A stretch of 64,000 nucleotides of DNA from an uncultured Pelagibacteraceae bacterium. Lineage in GTDB: Bacteria; Pseudomonadota; Alphaproteobacteria; Pelagibacterales; Pelagibacteraceae. The DNA lies in contig CACHCL010000004.1 of NCBI GenBank assembly GCA_902578315.1, positions 1 through 64,000 on the forward strand. Reading direction: 5' to 3'. The notes beneath the pieces are model-generated. The model did not search any database. It had not been told where the DNA came from and saw only the letters and a program-made list of their open reading frames with translations. A program made the position numbers and the translations under genes. This document shows, piece by piece, positions 62,765-64,000 of this stretch. Positions within the stretch are counted from its first letter, which is position 1. Every line of letters begins with the position of its first letter.

Positions 62765-64000
62765 ATATTTTCTAGCTCTAATTTTCTTTAATATTTTTTT
62801 ATTTCCTCTTAAAAGTGAGGAAAAAATAGATATTTGGAAAAATAAAAAACTAAATGAACAGACTTCTGAAGAAAATATTGAAAGTCTCAAAGAAAATAAG
62901 AATAAAATTTCCATAAATGAAAATAAATCTTTTGAAGAGAAAATTAAGATCGAAGATGGCTTAATTGACAAGACTCAAGAAGTTAAAGTTTTTGGTATTT
63001 ATGATCCATCAGAATATGATTTTGACTTGAATATGTGGTCAGCTACTAAAGCTGAGGATGTGAGAGCGAGTATAAAAAGATTGAAAAAAATTAAATTATC
63101 TAAAACTTCAAACGAAATTTTTGAAAATATTTTGCTTTCTTTTTCTTATCCACCTTTAGGAATGAAAGAAGAGGAATTTACCTCCCTAAAATTAAATTGG
63201 ATCATTGAAAATCAGCGTCTGGATTTGTTAGAAAATTTCTTAAATCAAAATGAAGAGTTCAAAGGAAAAAGTAAGGCAGTTCAACATTTAGTGGACTCGA
63301 ATATTTCTCAGGCAGAAATTAAAGAAGGTTGTGAAAAAATTAGATTTATTGATAGTAAAATTAAAGATGCCTACTTAGAAAAATTTAAGATTTATTGTCT
63401 TATATTTGATAATAAACAATCTCAAGCACAACTTTTGTTAGATCTTTTAAGAGAACAAAAACAATCAGATAATTTTTTTGATGATAAGATTAATTATTTG
63501 TTAGGTATCTCAGACAAAACCTCACAGAAAGTAAATGATACAAATTTACTTAATTTTTACTTATCAAGCATTACGACAAAAGATTTCAAATATACTCCTA
63601 ACAATAGAACCAAAAAGGAAATATGGAAATATTTAAATTCTGCAAATTTAATAGTTCTTGATGATATAAATGATAAAAAAAAATTACAAGAATTAGAGCA
63701 GGTAGCAAATAAAGGCCAAATAGAACCAGAAATAATTTTTAATATCTACAAACAAATTCCTTTTAATTTAAACACGTTACTTAACGCAAAAAATATTTAT
63801 AAAACATTAGATAAAAGTGACTCGAGAGCTTTAATATATCAAAAATTTTTGTTGGCAGAGGAATACAGTTCAAAAGTTGAATACTTATTTCTTTTAGAAG
63901 AAATTTTTAAGAAAGATAATTTACAAAATGTCTATTCTGAATTTTTAATAAATAGTCTAAAAGAAATAGGGACAGAAAATATTCCTGTTGATTATAAGGA
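62745..64000 (+). CDS. Secreted protein of unknown function (cut by window edge)
   Basis: The reading frame stays open from 62745 to the end of the window, 418 visible residues. It starts with a signal peptide (about 1-23, [16 protein letters not shown]), followed by a charged low-complexity stretch of Glu, Lys and Asn (about 25-70). The rest is predicted helical and resembles tetratricopeptide-like repeats in places (paired helices such as KDAYLEKFKIYCLIFDNKQSQAQLLLDLL), without a clear match. The C terminus is not in view. The gene is translationally coupled to the small membrane protein; both may serve the envelope. Confidence 0.7.
   Translation, partial: MISKSYKYFLALIFFNIFLFPLKSEEKIDIWKNKKLNEQTSEENIESLKENKNKISINENKSFEEKIKIEDGLIDKTQEVKVFGIYDPSEYDFDLNMWSATKAEDVRASIKRLKKIKLSKTSNEIFENILLSFSYPPLGMKEEEFTSLKLNWIIENQRLDLLENFLNQNEEFKGKSKAVQHLVDSNISQAEIKEGCEKIRFIDSKIKDAYLEKFKIYCLIFDNKQSQAQLLLDLLREQKQSDNFFDDKINYLLGISDKTSQKVNDTNLLNFYLSSITTKDFKYTPNNRTKKEIWKYLNSANLIVLDDINDKKKLQELEQVANKGQIEPEIIFNIYKQIPFNLNTLLNAKNIYKTLDKSDSRALIYQKFLLAEEYSSKVEYLFLLEEIFKKDNLQNVYSEFLINSLKEIGTENIPVDYK

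Overview
The window is about 64 kb of very AT-rich bacterial chromosome (roughly 30% GC by eye). Genes lie almost end to end, with many overlaps of 1-44 bases and no stretch over 300 bases without a gene. The gene set points to a streamlined marine alphaproteobacterium of the SAR11/Pelagibacterales type. It has a class I (archaeal-type) lysyl-tRNA synthetase, the alphaproteobacterial helicase-FdxA-CarD block, the J-protein/CobS/CobT/BolA/AroB/AroK block, a TRAP-TAXI uptake system, gltD-gltB, and very short spacers. The assignment is inferred from gene content, not from a marker-gene search.

Layout. (1) 1-4.0 kb: a tiny Lys/Arg-rich peptide faces an operon of Suv3-like RNA helicase, TerB-like protein, 7Fe ferredoxin and CarD regulator. 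(2) 4.2-9.6 kb: a PLP aminotransferase with a structured-looking leader, then a TAXI TRAP transporter (binding protein, terminator, fused permease) and a Cys-rich secreted protein of unknown role. (3) 9.6-16.7 kb, minus strand: pyruvate dehydrogenase E1 with an extra N-terminal lipoyl domain, E2, a DMT exporter, a hotdog thioesterase and a CRTAC1-like FG-GAP/ASPIC protein. (4) 17-22 kb: acetoacetyl-CoA synthetase, a lyase-like lectin-fold protein, an HDAC-family deacetylase and acetyl-CoA acetyltransferase, which together fit acetoacetate use. (5) 22-28.4 kb: surface-polysaccharide genes around tRNA-Arg (O-antigen ligase, membrane glycosyltransferase, two CDP-tyvelose-epimerase-like enzymes, DPM1-like GT2) and uppP. 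(6) 28.5-36 kb: glutamate synthase, an SDR protein and an alpha/beta hydrolase. (7) 36-50 kb: GT4, then a translation block (thrS, infC, rpmI, rplT, pheS, pheT, lepA), then three more glycan genes ending at tRNA-Ser. (8) 50-53.7 kb, minus strand: NlpC/P60 peptidase plus AmpG-like permease (muropeptide recycling) and TrkH. (9) 53.8-57.3 kb: lysK, pyrD, rpmB, queuosine-precursor transporter. (10) 57.3-62.5 kb, minus strand: J-protein, CobS, CobT, AroB and AroK, with bolA opposite. (11) The end: a small membrane protein and a secreted protein cut off by the window edge.

No CRISPR array, IS element, prophage or rRNA was seen. The observations most worth checking are the lipoyl domain fused to AceE, the CobS/CobT pair with no CobN in view, the basic micropeptide beside CarD, the leader of the aminotransferase, and the GT2 enzyme with what looks like half a methyltransferase.
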